Shown: one piece after another, positions 1 to 6,556 of the stretch | How positions within the stretch are numbered: position 1 is the first letter of the stretch | Layout of the letters: each line of letters begins with the position of its first letter | Assembly: GCA_035541475.1 (NCBI GenBank) | Contig: DATKND010000159.1 | Coordinates: 1-23,628, forward strand | DNA: 23,628 nucleotides | From: DASUFZ01 sp035541475 | GTDB lineage: Bacteria; Myxococcota_A; UBA9160; SMWR01 | Reading direction: 5' to 3' | The notes under the pieces: model-generated | The model's database searches: none | The model's input: only the letters and a program-made list of their open reading frames with translations | What the model was told of the DNA's origin: nothing | Translations under genes and position numbers: made by a program

Positions 1-215
1 TGCGCCGCGCGCGCTGTGAGGACCTGCTGTGGGACCGCGCGACGCTCGGCGAGCCGCACGAGCTCGGCGTCACCCTGGTGTACGGGCACACGCCGAGCGC
101 CGACTTCGAGGTGCGCTGGAATCTGCCCTTCAGCATCGGCATCGACACCGGCGCGGTGTACGGCGGCCGGCTGACGGCGATCCGATTGCCCGACGAGGCG
201 CTGTTCCAGATCTGA
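1..215 (+). CDS. Calcineurin-like metallophosphoesterase, C-terminal fragment
   Basis: The open frame enters from the left edge (first full codon at 3) and ends at the TGA at 213-215, giving 70 residues. Near the middle it reads VYGHTP, the GHTP metal-binding motif of the bacterial PP1/ApaH-like serine/threonine phosphatase branch of the calcineurin-like superfamily. This is followed by IGIDTGAVYGGRLTAIRL, the conserved C-terminal strand pair in which 'IDTGAVYGG' is characteristic. The family hydrolyses phosphoesters (phosphoproteins or dinucleoside polyphosphates) with two metal ions; the substrate cannot be told from this end. The N-terminal metal ligands (GDxHG, GDxxDRG, GNHE) lie outside the window. 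It converges with the transglycosylase gene, leaving 9 bp between the stops. Confidence 0.85.
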   Translation, partial: RRARCEDLLWDRATLGEPHELGVTLVYGHTPSADFEVRWNLPFSIGIDTGAVYGGRLTAIRLPDEALFQI

Positions 216-224
216 CGCGCGTGC

Positions 225-2759
225 TCAGGAACGCCCGCGCCCTGGCGCGAGGGCCTGCGCCTCGCTCGAGTCGGGATCGCCCTGCGACGCCTCGGGCGGG
301 TGCGAGATCGGCTCGATCAGCGGGATCACCATCGACGTTCCGGTCTGCAGCGCGCCGAAGTCGAGGTCGGGGTTGTACTGGCGCAGCAGCCAGACCGGCA
401 CGCGGTACTTGCGCGCCGCCAGCTCCCACAGCGTGTCGCCCTTGGTGAGGACGTGCTGCGCGGTGCCCGTCACCGCGAAGTGTTCGAAGAACTCGGACTG
501 TAGCGTGCGGTGGTACTCGAGGCGGCGCCGCTCGAACTCGTCCTTCGACACACGGCTGAAGTCGAGCTTCACGGTGCGGCCGATCACGAGCGGCTGCTTG
601 CCGCGCATGTGGTTGCGCGCGCGCAGCGTGCTCGCGCCGACCTCGAGCCACTCGGCGTAGTGTCCGAGCGTCTCCGCTGCCTGCACGGTGACGCGGCCGT
701 CCTCGTGGACCTCGTAGTCCGAGGGATCCGAGCGCTGCGGGAGTGCCGCCGCGGAGGGCTCGCTCGCGAGCGCGGCCGTCACTTCGGGCACCGACTCGTC
801 CTCTTCCGCCTCGACCTCGGCGCCTTCCTGCAGCTCGAGCGCGTTGGCCTCGTCGGCCGCGTCGAGTCCGCCATCGGGCGCGGCGAGCAGCGGCGGGGGC
901 TCGAGCGATTCGGCCGTCGCGACCGCGATCGGATTCGCCGGCGGCTCGGGCGTCGCGACCGGGGCCGGATTCGCCGGCGGCTCGGCCGCGGCGAGCTGCA
1001 CGACCTCCTTCTCGGTCAGCGCCTCGGCCGGCGCGGACACGGGAGTCGGCGCCGGCGCAGGCGCGGCGGCCGCGACCTCCACGGGCGCGGCTGCGGGCTC
1101 GGGTCGGCTCGGCGCCTCCGCGACCGGCGTCGGCTTCGGCGCCTCGTTCGCCGCCTTGCGCGATCGCGCGGGCGGCGGCGTCGGTTCCGCGGCGGACGCC
1201 ACGACCTGCTCGCCGCCCGGAATGCGGAGCGTCCGACCGGCCTGGATCGCGTGGCGATCGTCGAGATCGTTCGCGCGCGCGATCTCGCGCTCGCTCGTGC
1301 CGAAGCGGCGCGCGATCGACCACAGCGTGTCACCCGCGCGCACGGCGTAGAGCCCGCCGGCGGGCGGCGCCTCGGGCTCGGCGCCGAGCGAGGCGAGGCT
1401 CGGCGCGGGCGTCGCCGGAGCCGAGGGCTCGTGCCAGGCGACCACCGTCGTCGCGGCCTCGGGCAGCACCAGCACCTGGCCCGGCGAGATCCGGTGTCGA
1501 CTCCCCAGATTGTTGCGCGCGATCAACGCGGACTCGCTCACGCCCTGCTTCGCGGCGATCCGCGTGAGCGTGTCACCGCGCTGGACGCGGTAGTAGCGAT
1601 CGCGATGCTGGACCGAGAGCCGCTCGGAATCGGGCACCATCGCGAGCAGCTGCGTGGCCGGCTGGTGGAGCGAGCCGGTGGGGACGTTCAGCGCATAGCC
1701 GCGCGGCACGAACTTCGAGCCCTGCCAGACCGCGGGGCGCAGCGCCGGGTTGTGCTGCCGCAGCAGGTCGAGGTCGAGGCCGAGCGCGCGCGAGAGGCTG
1801 CGCGCCCGGTAGTAGAACGGAAGCTCGACGTGCTCGTAGGCGACCGGCGGGTCGAGGCGCAGCGCGCCGAAGTAGCGCGCGGCATTGCGATCGACGTGCA
1901 GCGCGGCGAGGAACGACGCGTAGAAGTTTCGCGAGGCGAAGCCGAAGGTGCGGCTGCGGTAGTCGCGCACGATGCGGCCGATGTCCTGCGTGCCGAGCTG
2001 GTGCGACGCCGCCTGCATGCCGCCCGCGCCGTGGTTGTACGACGTGATCGCGAGTGGCCAGGTGCCGGTGAGCTCGTAGTTCTTGTGCAGCAGGCGCGCG
2101 GCCGCGACGGTTGCGCGGTACGGATCCAGCCGTTCGTCGAGCACATCGTCGACGTGCAGGTAGAGCCGGCCCGTCGAGCGCGTGAACTGCCAGAGGCCGG
2201 CCGCGCCGACGCGCGAGTACGCATCCGGGTTGAAGGACGACTCGACGTGAGGCAGCGCGGCGAGCTCGACCGGCACGCCGTTGTCGGCGAGCACCTGCTC
2301 GATGTACTTGCGCCACGCGCCGGATCGGACGAGTCCCTCGCGGTAGCGGTTGGCCTGACCGAGCTGGAAGCGGACGTTCTCGATCGCGTCGCGCAAGGTG
2401 TCGTTGCCGACCCCTTCCGGCCAGCGCGCCAGCACCTCGGATTCGAAGCTCGACAGCCCGCTCCGCTGGCCCGACGCCAGGGTGCGCAGCGCCGCGCGGA
2501 TGCGCGTCCGCTCCTGCTCGACGCGCCCCTCTCGCTCGCGCCCCGACAGGCTCTTCGGGACGTCGATCACCTCGTAGACGACGTCGAGGTTCTCGGCGTC
2601 GTGCAGCAGACCTTGCGAGGTGTCGACCTCGGTGTAGACGCGTGTCCAGAAGCGCACCGCCGGCTCGAGCGACGGCGGCTTCGGCAGCAGCTCCTCGCCC
2701 GCGACGGGTCGGGCGGCGGCTGCGAGCACGAGGACGGCGGCGACTGCGGCGACGCGCAT
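225..2759 (-). CDS. mltD: MltD-like membrane-bound lytic murein transglycosylase with four LysM repeats
   Basis: 844 residues. It cleaves the glycan strand of peptidoglycan in the periplasm. Residues 1-21 form a signal peptide (a hydrophobic alanine/valine run ending ARPVAG). An SLT (family 1 lytic transglycosylase) domain spans about 145-300, with catalytic Glu173 in HVESSFNP, then GAAGLWQF and ITSYNHGAGG. LysM repeats, which bind peptidoglycan, lie at about 388-433, 469-514, 688-733 and 767-813; the third has lost the usual GDTL (AAETL). Residues 515-685 are a Pro/Ala/Glu-rich linker. Start: ATG at 2759 because the signal peptide begins there. An in-frame TTG at 2780 sits directly behind GGAGGAAGG and is a real alternative. 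An open frame runs back to 2906, but that stretch does not look like protein. It lies downstream of ffh on the same strand. The MltD symbol rests on architecture only. Confidence 0.9.
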   Translation of the reverse strand: MRVAAVAAVLVLAAAARPVAGEELLPKPPSLEPAVRFWTRVYTEVDTSQGLLHDAENLDVVYEVIDVPKSLSGREREGRVEQERTRIRAALRTLASGQRSGLSSFESEVLARWPEGVGNDTLRDAIENVRFQLGQANRYREGLVRSGAWRKYIEQVLADNGVPVELAALPHVESSFNPDAYSRVGAAGLWQFTRSTGRLYLHVDDVLDERLDPYRATVAAARLLHKNYELTGTWPLAITSYNHGAGGMQAASHQLGTQDIGRIVRDYRSRTFGFASRNFYASFLAALHVDRNAARYFGALRLDPPVAYEHVELPFYYRARSLSRALGLDLDLLRQHNPALRPAVWQGSKFVPRGYALNVPTGSLHQPATQLLAMVPDSERLSVQHRDRYYRVQRGDTLTRIAAKQGVSESALIARNNLGSRHRISPGQVLVLPEAATTVVAWHEPSAPATPAPSLASLGAEPEAPPAGGLYAVRAGDTLWSIARRFGTSEREIARANDLDDRHAIQAGRTLRIPGGEQVVASAAEPTPPPARSRKAANEAPKPTPVAEAPSRPEPAAAPVEVAAAAPAPAPTPVSAPAEALTEKEVVQLAAAEPPANPAPVATPEPPANPIAVATAESLEPPPLLAAPDGGLDAADEANALELQEGAEVEAEEDESVPEVTAALASEPSAAALPQRSDPSDYEVHEDGRVTVQAAETLGHYAEWLEVGASTLRARNHMRGKQPLVIGRTVKLDFSRVSKDEFERRRLEYHRTLQSEFFEHFAVTGTAQHVLTKGDTLWELAARKYRVPVWLLRQYNPDLDFGALQTGTSMVIPLIEPISHPPEASQGDPDSSEAQALAPGRGRS
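915..985 (-). repeat. Two tandem copies of a 35-bp unit inside the transglycosylase linker
   Basis: Copies at 915-949 and 951-985 (period 36, in frame) differ at only 3 of 35 positions. They encode two copies of a PEPPANP-type segment in the proline-rich linker. This looks like a recent duplication lengthening the spacer between LysM2 and LysM3. Confidence 0.8.
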
Positions 2760-2875
2760 GGATCCAGTCGGAATCGGCAACCTTCCTCCGAAACCTGTGT
2801 CGGCTTGGTCTGCGGTGCCTGCTGTGTGTGTCCCGGGACGGGCCTGGCGTGTCGACCCCGTGGGGCCTTCCATTC

Positions 2876-2901
2876 TTCTTCTTAGCGCCTTCTTCTTAGC
2901 G
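2876..2901. repeat. 12-bp direct repeat just after the ffh stop codon
   Basis: TTCTTCTTAGCG occurs at 2876-2887 and again at 2890-2901, period 14. Read on the minus strand this is CGCTAAGAAGAAG, which resembles the end of ffh itself (GCGCGCAAGAAGAA). It lies in the 150-bp gap (2760-2909) between ffh and the transglycosylase. No hairpin terminator was seen in this gap. Confidence 0.7.
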
Positions 2902-2909
2902 TCCACGCC

Positions 2910-4424
2910 TCATCGTTTGCGGTTCTTCTTGCGCGCCTTGCGGGCCTGCTTGCGCTTGTCGCGCTTGCCCGAGCGCTGGCGCGCGAGATCGCGGCGCGAG
3001 ATCGCCGCGCCCATCCCACCGCCGAGTGCGCCCGGCCCGCCGGCGAGCAGCGCCGGGTTCATCCCGCCGGCACCCGCCAGGTTGCCGAGCCCCGTCATGC
3101 GCGAGAGCAGGCCGCCGCGCGACCCGAGCGCCGCCATCATCTCGCGCATCTGGTCGAAGCGGGCGATCAGGTCGCGCACATCGCGGCTGCGACGCCCGCT
3201 GCCGCGCGCGATCCGCGCGGCGCGGCTCTTGTCGATGATCTCGGGACGCCGCCGTTCTTCGGGCGTCATCGAGCGGATCAGCGCCTCGGTGCGCAGCAGC
3301 TCGCGGTCGTCGACCTGCTCCGCGAGCCCACCGAGCATCGGCAGCTTCGCGATCACGTCGCGCAGCGGTCCGAGCTTCTTCATCGCGCGGAGCTGCTTCA
3401 GCAGGTCGTCGAGGCCGAAGCGCCCGCGCAGCAGCCGCTCGGCATCTTCCTCGGCCTCCTTGGCGTCGACGACGCCCTCGAGGTCCTGCACGAGGCCGAC
3501 GATGTCGCCCATGCCGAGGATGCGGCTGGCCAGACCCTCGGGCCGGAAGTCCTCGAGCCGCTCGAGCGACTCGCCGGTGCCGAGGAACTTGATCGGGACG
3601 CCGGTGACCGCCTTCACCGCGAGCGCTGCGCCGCCGCGCGCGTCGCCGTCGAGCTTCGTCATCACGAGGCCGTCGAGCGCGATCCGCTCGCTGAACGACT
3701 TCGCGACGTGCACCGCGTCGCGGCCCATCAGCGCGTCGCAGACGAGCAGCGTGTTCGCGGGCCGCACCGCGCCGGCGATCTGCTGGAGCTCGGTCATCAG
3801 CTCGTCATCGATCGCGAGACGTCCCGCGGTGTCGTAGACGATCGCGTCGAAGCCCTCGGCGCGCGCGCGCGCGGCGGCCGCCGCGCAGATCGCGACGGGC
3901 GACTCGCCCGGCCGGCCGCGCGACACCGCGACGCCGAGGCGCGCGCCGAGCTGCTCGAGCTGCTCGATGGCGGCGGGGCGCTGGACGTCGGCGGCGACGA
4001 GCAGCGGGCGCCGGCCCTGGCCCTGGAGCTTGCGCGCGAGCTTGCCGGCGACGGTCGTCTTCCCGACGCCCTGGAGTCCGACGAGCATCACGCTGGTCCG
4101 GCCGTCGGCCTGCGCGAGGCTCGTGTCGACGGGGCCCATCAGCGCGACGAGCTCGTCGTGGCAGGCCTTCACGAAGTGCTGTCCCGGCGACGCGCGCACG
4201 ACGCGGCCGGCGGCGTCGCGCACACGCGTCTCGACCTTCTCGCCGAGCACGTCCTGCTTCACGCGCTCGAGGAAGTCGCGCACGACGCCGAGGTCGACGT
4301 CGGCCTCGAGCAGCGACATGCGCACGTCGCGCAGCGCCTCGGCGACGTTCTCTTCGCTGAGCGCGCGCACGCCCGACAAGCGCTCGCGCGCGGCTTCGAA
4401 GCCTTTCGTCAGCGTCTCGAGCAC
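2910..4424 (-). CDS. ffh: Signal recognition particle protein Ffh
   Basis: 504 residues, slightly longer than the usual ~450. Ffh binds 4.5S RNA and the signal sequences of nascent membrane proteins and, with FtsY, delivers ribosomes to the membrane. The N domain (1-95) has the family opening LSEENVAEALRDVRMSLLEA. The GTPase G domain shows GLQGVGKTT (116-124), DVQRPAA (146-152; the family usually has DVYRPAA), DTAGR (198-202) and TKLDGDARGG (256-265). The methionine-rich M domain includes LLKQLRAMKKLGPL and a final helix with FDQMREMMAAL. The protein ends in a glycine-rich stretch and a very basic tail (about 485-504). The start is GTG at 4424, fixed by the conserved N-terminus. No Shine-Dalgarno is obvious. 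It is divergent from the biotinyl-domain gene, 60 bp away. Confidence 0.97.
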   Translation of the reverse strand: MLETLTKGFEAARERLSGVRALSEENVAEALRDVRMSLLEADVDLGVVRDFLERVKQDVLGEKVETRVRDAAGRVVRASPGQHFVKACHDELVALMGPVDTSLAQADGRTSVMLVGLQGVGKTTVAGKLARKLQGQGRRPLLVAADVQRPAAIEQLEQLGARLGVAVSRGRPGESPVAICAAAAARARAEGFDAIVYDTAGRLAIDDELMTELQQIAGAVRPANTLLVCDALMGRDAVHVAKSFSERIALDGLVMTKLDGDARGGAALAVKAVTGVPIKFLGTGESLERLEDFRPEGLASRILGMGDIVGLVQDLEGVVDAKEAEEDAERLLRGRFGLDDLLKQLRAMKKLGPLRDVIAKLPMLGGLAEQVDDRELLRTEALIRSMTPEERRRPEIIDKSRAARIARGSGRRSRDVRDLIARFDQMREMMAALGSRGGLLSRMTGLGNLAGAGGMNPALLAGGPGALGGGMGAAISRRDLARQRSGKRDKRKQARKARKKNRKR

Positions 4425-4484
4425 GACGAAGCGCAGAGTAGCGCGACGAGGCTATGCTGGGCCGTCGCGAAACGGGGAGGGCGC

Positions 4485-4700
4485 ATGCCGATCGAGGTCG
4501 AGGCGCAGATCGCGGGCAACGTCTGGAAGATCGAGACGCAGGTCGGCGCGCAGGTTCGCGAGGAAGACGTGCTGCTGATCCTCGAGTCGATGAAGATGGA
4601 GATCCCGGTCGAGTCTCCCTGCGCGGGACGCGTCGCCGAGATCCGGGTGCGCGAGGGCGAGAGCATCGAGGAGGGCGCGGTCCTCGCGGTGATCGAGTAG
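4485..4700 (+). CDS. Free-standing biotinyl (BCCP-like) carrier domain protein
   Basis: 71 residues, a single biotinyl/lipoyl attachment domain. The acceptor lysine is in ILESMKMEIPV, the MKM signature of biotinylated carriers; lipoyl domains usually have DKA. The second half (AGRVAEIRVREGESIEEG) is the mirror hairpin of the fold. The protein would carry carboxyl groups for an acyl-CoA carboxylase, whose other subunits are not in this window. Proteins of this length and type are known as small biotin carrier subunits in Gram-positive and some Gram-negative bacteria. The ATG at 4485 is preceded by GGGGAGGG (4474-4481), a good ribosome site. A -10-like TATGCT lies at 4453-4458, without a clear -35. 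The GNAT gene starts 6 bp downstream, so the two are probably co-transcribed. Confidence 0.9.
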   Translation: MPIEVEAQIAGNVWKIETQVGAQVREEDVLLILESMKMEIPVESPCAGRVAEIRVREGESIEEGAVLAVIE

Positions 4701-4706
4701 GGGGAA

Positions 4707-5558
4707 ATGCCGCGGCCGATCGTCGCGCGACTGCTCGTTCCGACCGAGCGCAGCGAGGTGCTCGCGTACCTCGAGCGCGACGCCCGCGAGAACCTGCTGC
4801 TCGTCGACCTCGTCGATCGCTTCGGCGCCGCGCCCGCGCAAGGCGAGCTCGCGCCGCAGCTCGCGGTCGCGCGTCGGAACGGCGAGATCATCGGCGTCGC
4901 GGCGCTGCGCCCGAGCGCGGTGCTCGACGCGCGCGTGCAGCAAGACGCGCTGCCCGAGCTCGCGCCGCTCTTCGACCCGATGGGGATCGGGCTGATCAAG
5001 AGCACCCAGCCCGCCGTCGATCGGCTCTGGTCGCTGCTCTCGCGCCGGCGCAGCCGCAGCGCGGTGGTGGACCGGCTCGAGACCTCCTACTCGCTCTGCG
5101 AGGACGCCGCGCGCTTCGCGCAGGCTCCGCGCGGCGCGGTCGTCCGCGACGCCTCGCCCGACGACCTCGAGGACCTCGTCTTCGCCGCGCGCGAGAGCCT
5201 GCGCGAGGAGGGGCGACCCGATCCCTTCTACGGCGACGCGCGCGGGTTCCGCCGCTGGGTGCAGGGTCGGCTCCCGCGCGCGCGCCTGGTCGAGTCGGGC
5301 GGGCGCGTGGTCTTCGTCGGCTACGCCGATGTGCGACGGCCGCAGGGCTGGCTGCTCCAGGGCGTCTACACCTGGCCGCGCGCGCGTCGGCGCGGCTTCG
5401 CCGCGGCCGGCACGTCCGCGCTCTGCCGCGAGGCCTTCGCCCACCGCGCCGACCACGTGCAGCTCTCGGTCGTCGACGGCAACGACGGCGCACGCGCCCT
5501 CTACGAGGGCCTCGGCTTCAAGCCGTTCGCGCGCCTGCGGACGATCCTCTTCGACTAG
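4707..5558 (+). CDS. GNAT-family N-acetyltransferase, two-domain type
   Basis: 283 residues. The C-terminal half (about 145-283) is a GNAT fold. It has the acetyl-CoA pyrophosphate-binding loop in TWPRARRRGFAAAGTSALC (R-x-x-G-F-A pattern) and the closing strand-helix VVDGNDGARALYEGLGFKPFA. The N-terminal half has no motif I can assign, but its arrangement resembles actinobacterial GNAT proteins in which a DUF4081-like region precedes the catalytic domain. The substrate is unknown. The ATG at 4707 lies 6 bp after the stop of the biotinyl-domain gene, with a G-rich run immediately in front. The pairing is suggestive but no shared reaction can be deduced. Confidence 0.85.
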   Translation: MPRPIVARLLVPTERSEVLAYLERDARENLLLVDLVDRFGAAPAQGELAPQLAVARRNGEIIGVAALRPSAVLDARVQQDALPELAPLFDPMGIGLIKSTQPAVDRLWSLLSRRRSRSAVVDRLETSYSLCEDAARFAQAPRGAVVRDASPDDLEDLVFAARESLREEGRPDPFYGDARGFRRWVQGRLPRARLVESGGRVVFVGYADVRRPQGWLLQGVYTWPRARRRGFAAAGTSALCREAFAHRADHVQLSVVDGNDGARALYEGLGFKPFARLRTILFD

Positions 5559-5567
5559 CCGCGCGGC

Positions 5568-5596
5568 TTGATCCGCGCCTCCGCGCTCCGTTAGTG
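5568..5596 (+). promoter_or_regulatory. Probable sigma-70 promoter of the SDR gene
   Basis: TTGATC (5568-5573), 17-bp spacer, TTAGTG (5591-5596). Transcription would begin near 5603, just before the GGAGGA ribosome site at 5605-5610 and the ATG at 5618. Sequence pattern only. Confidence 0.4.
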
Positions 5597-5617
5597 TGCG
5601 CGCTGGAGGAACCCCCC

Positions 5618-6484
5618 ATGGGACTGCTCGAAGGCAAGGTGGCGATCGTGACCGGCGCGGGCGGCGGGCTCGGACGCGAGCACGCGCTCGCGCTCGCGCG
5701 CGAGGGCGCGTCGGTGCTGGTGAACGACCTCGGCGGCGCGCGCGATGGCACCGGCGCCGGCCACTCGATGGCCGACAAGGTCGTGGCGGAGATCAAGGCC
5801 GCGGGCGGCGAGGCCGCCGCGAACTACGACGACGTCTCCACCGTCGAGGGCGGCGAGCGCATCCTGAAGGGCGCGCTCCAGCACTTCGAGCGCGTGGACG
5901 TGCTGGTCAACAATGCCGGCATCCTGCGCGACAAATCCTTCGCCAACACCACCGAGGATCTGTGGGACATCGTGGTGAAGGTGCACCTGAAGGGCACCTA
6001 CTGCGTCAGCTCCGCCGTCTACAAGCACATGAAGGACGCGGGGCAGGGCGGCGTGATCATCAACACCTCGTCGACCTCGGGCCTCAACGGGAACTTCGGC
6101 CAGTGCAACTACGGCGCGGCCAAGGCCGGCATCTTCGGCTTCTCGCGCTGCCTCTCGATCGAGGGCCAGAAGTACGGCGTCCGCGTCTTCATCCTCGCGC
6201 CGGTGGCGCTCACGCGGCTCACCGAGGATCTCCCCGGCATGGGCGCCGACGAGAGCATGAAGGCGCGCATGGATCCGAGGCTGGTGTCGCCGCTGGTCGT
6301 GTACCTCTCGAGCGAGCTCTCGAAGGGCCAGACCGGCACGACCTTCTTCGTCGGCGGCGGGCGCATCGCGGAGATGAGGATGGTCACGACGACGGGCGTC
6401 ACGAAGAAGGAGAACGGCGGCCTGTGGACGGCGCAGGAGATCGCCGCGCAGATGAAGCCCGGCGGCATCCTGCTGCCTTCGTGA
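5618..6484 (+). CDS. Short-chain dehydrogenase of the MFE-2 (3R)-hydroxyacyl-CoA dehydrogenase type
   Basis: 288 residues. Classical SDR fold: cofactor loop TGAGGGLG (12-19), NNAGIL (98-103), and catalytic Ser152, Tyr165 and Lys169 (in NTSSTSG and NYGAAK). The opening GLGREHALALAREGASVLVN and the segment NNAGILRDKSF closely resemble the dehydrogenase part of peroxisomal multifunctional enzyme 2. So the likely reaction is NAD(P)-dependent oxidation of (3R)-hydroxyacyl-CoA, or the reverse reduction of 3-ketoacyl-CoA. A C-terminal extension after about residue 250 (ending WTAQEIAAQMKPGG) is also seen in that family. The hydratase domain that follows in MFE-2 is absent. The start is ATG at 5618, with GGAGGA seven bases upstream. 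The next gene, plsB, starts 72 bp later, so both touch fatty acyl chains. Confidence 0.88.
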   Translation: MGLLEGKVAIVTGAGGGLGREHALALAREGASVLVNDLGGARDGTGAGHSMADKVVAEIKAAGGEAAANYDDVSTVEGGERILKGALQHFERVDVLVNNAGILRDKSFANTTEDLWDIVVKVHLKGTYCVSSAVYKHMKDAGQGGVIINTSSTSGLNGNFGQCNYGAAKAGIFGFSRCLSIEGQKYGVRVFILAPVALTRLTEDLPGMGADESMKARMDPRLVSPLVVYLSSELSKGQTGTTFFVGGGRIAEMRMVTTTGVTKKENGGLWTAQEIAAQMKPGGILLPS

Positions 6485-6520
6485 CGATCGCCACATCCTG
6501 ACGCCGGAGCGTCTCGCGCG

Positions 6521-6548
6521 TTGCCCGGTCCGGGGGCGCGTGTAAAGC
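6521..6548 (+). promoter_or_regulatory. Possible promoter giving a leaderless plsB mRNA
   Basis: TTGCCC (6521-6526) and TAAAGC (6543-6548) with a 16-bp spacer; the ATG follows 8 bases later at 6557. The -35 begins 36 nt before the ATG, as in three other genes of the window, and no Shine-Dalgarno precedes the ATG. Confidence 0.35.
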
Positions 6549-6556
6549 TCTGCCAC

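Noticed and set aside
510..2885. 791-codon open frame on the plus strand
   Set aside because: Lies opposite the transglycosylase gene. Its product is a low-complexity Arg/Gly/Leu string typical of antisense frames in high-GC DNA; the minus-strand product has clear domains.
2760..2906. N-terminal extension of the transglycosylase to 2906
   Set aside because: It would place about 49 low-complexity polar residues ahead of a clear signal peptide; only a TTG at 2780 is a credible alternative start.
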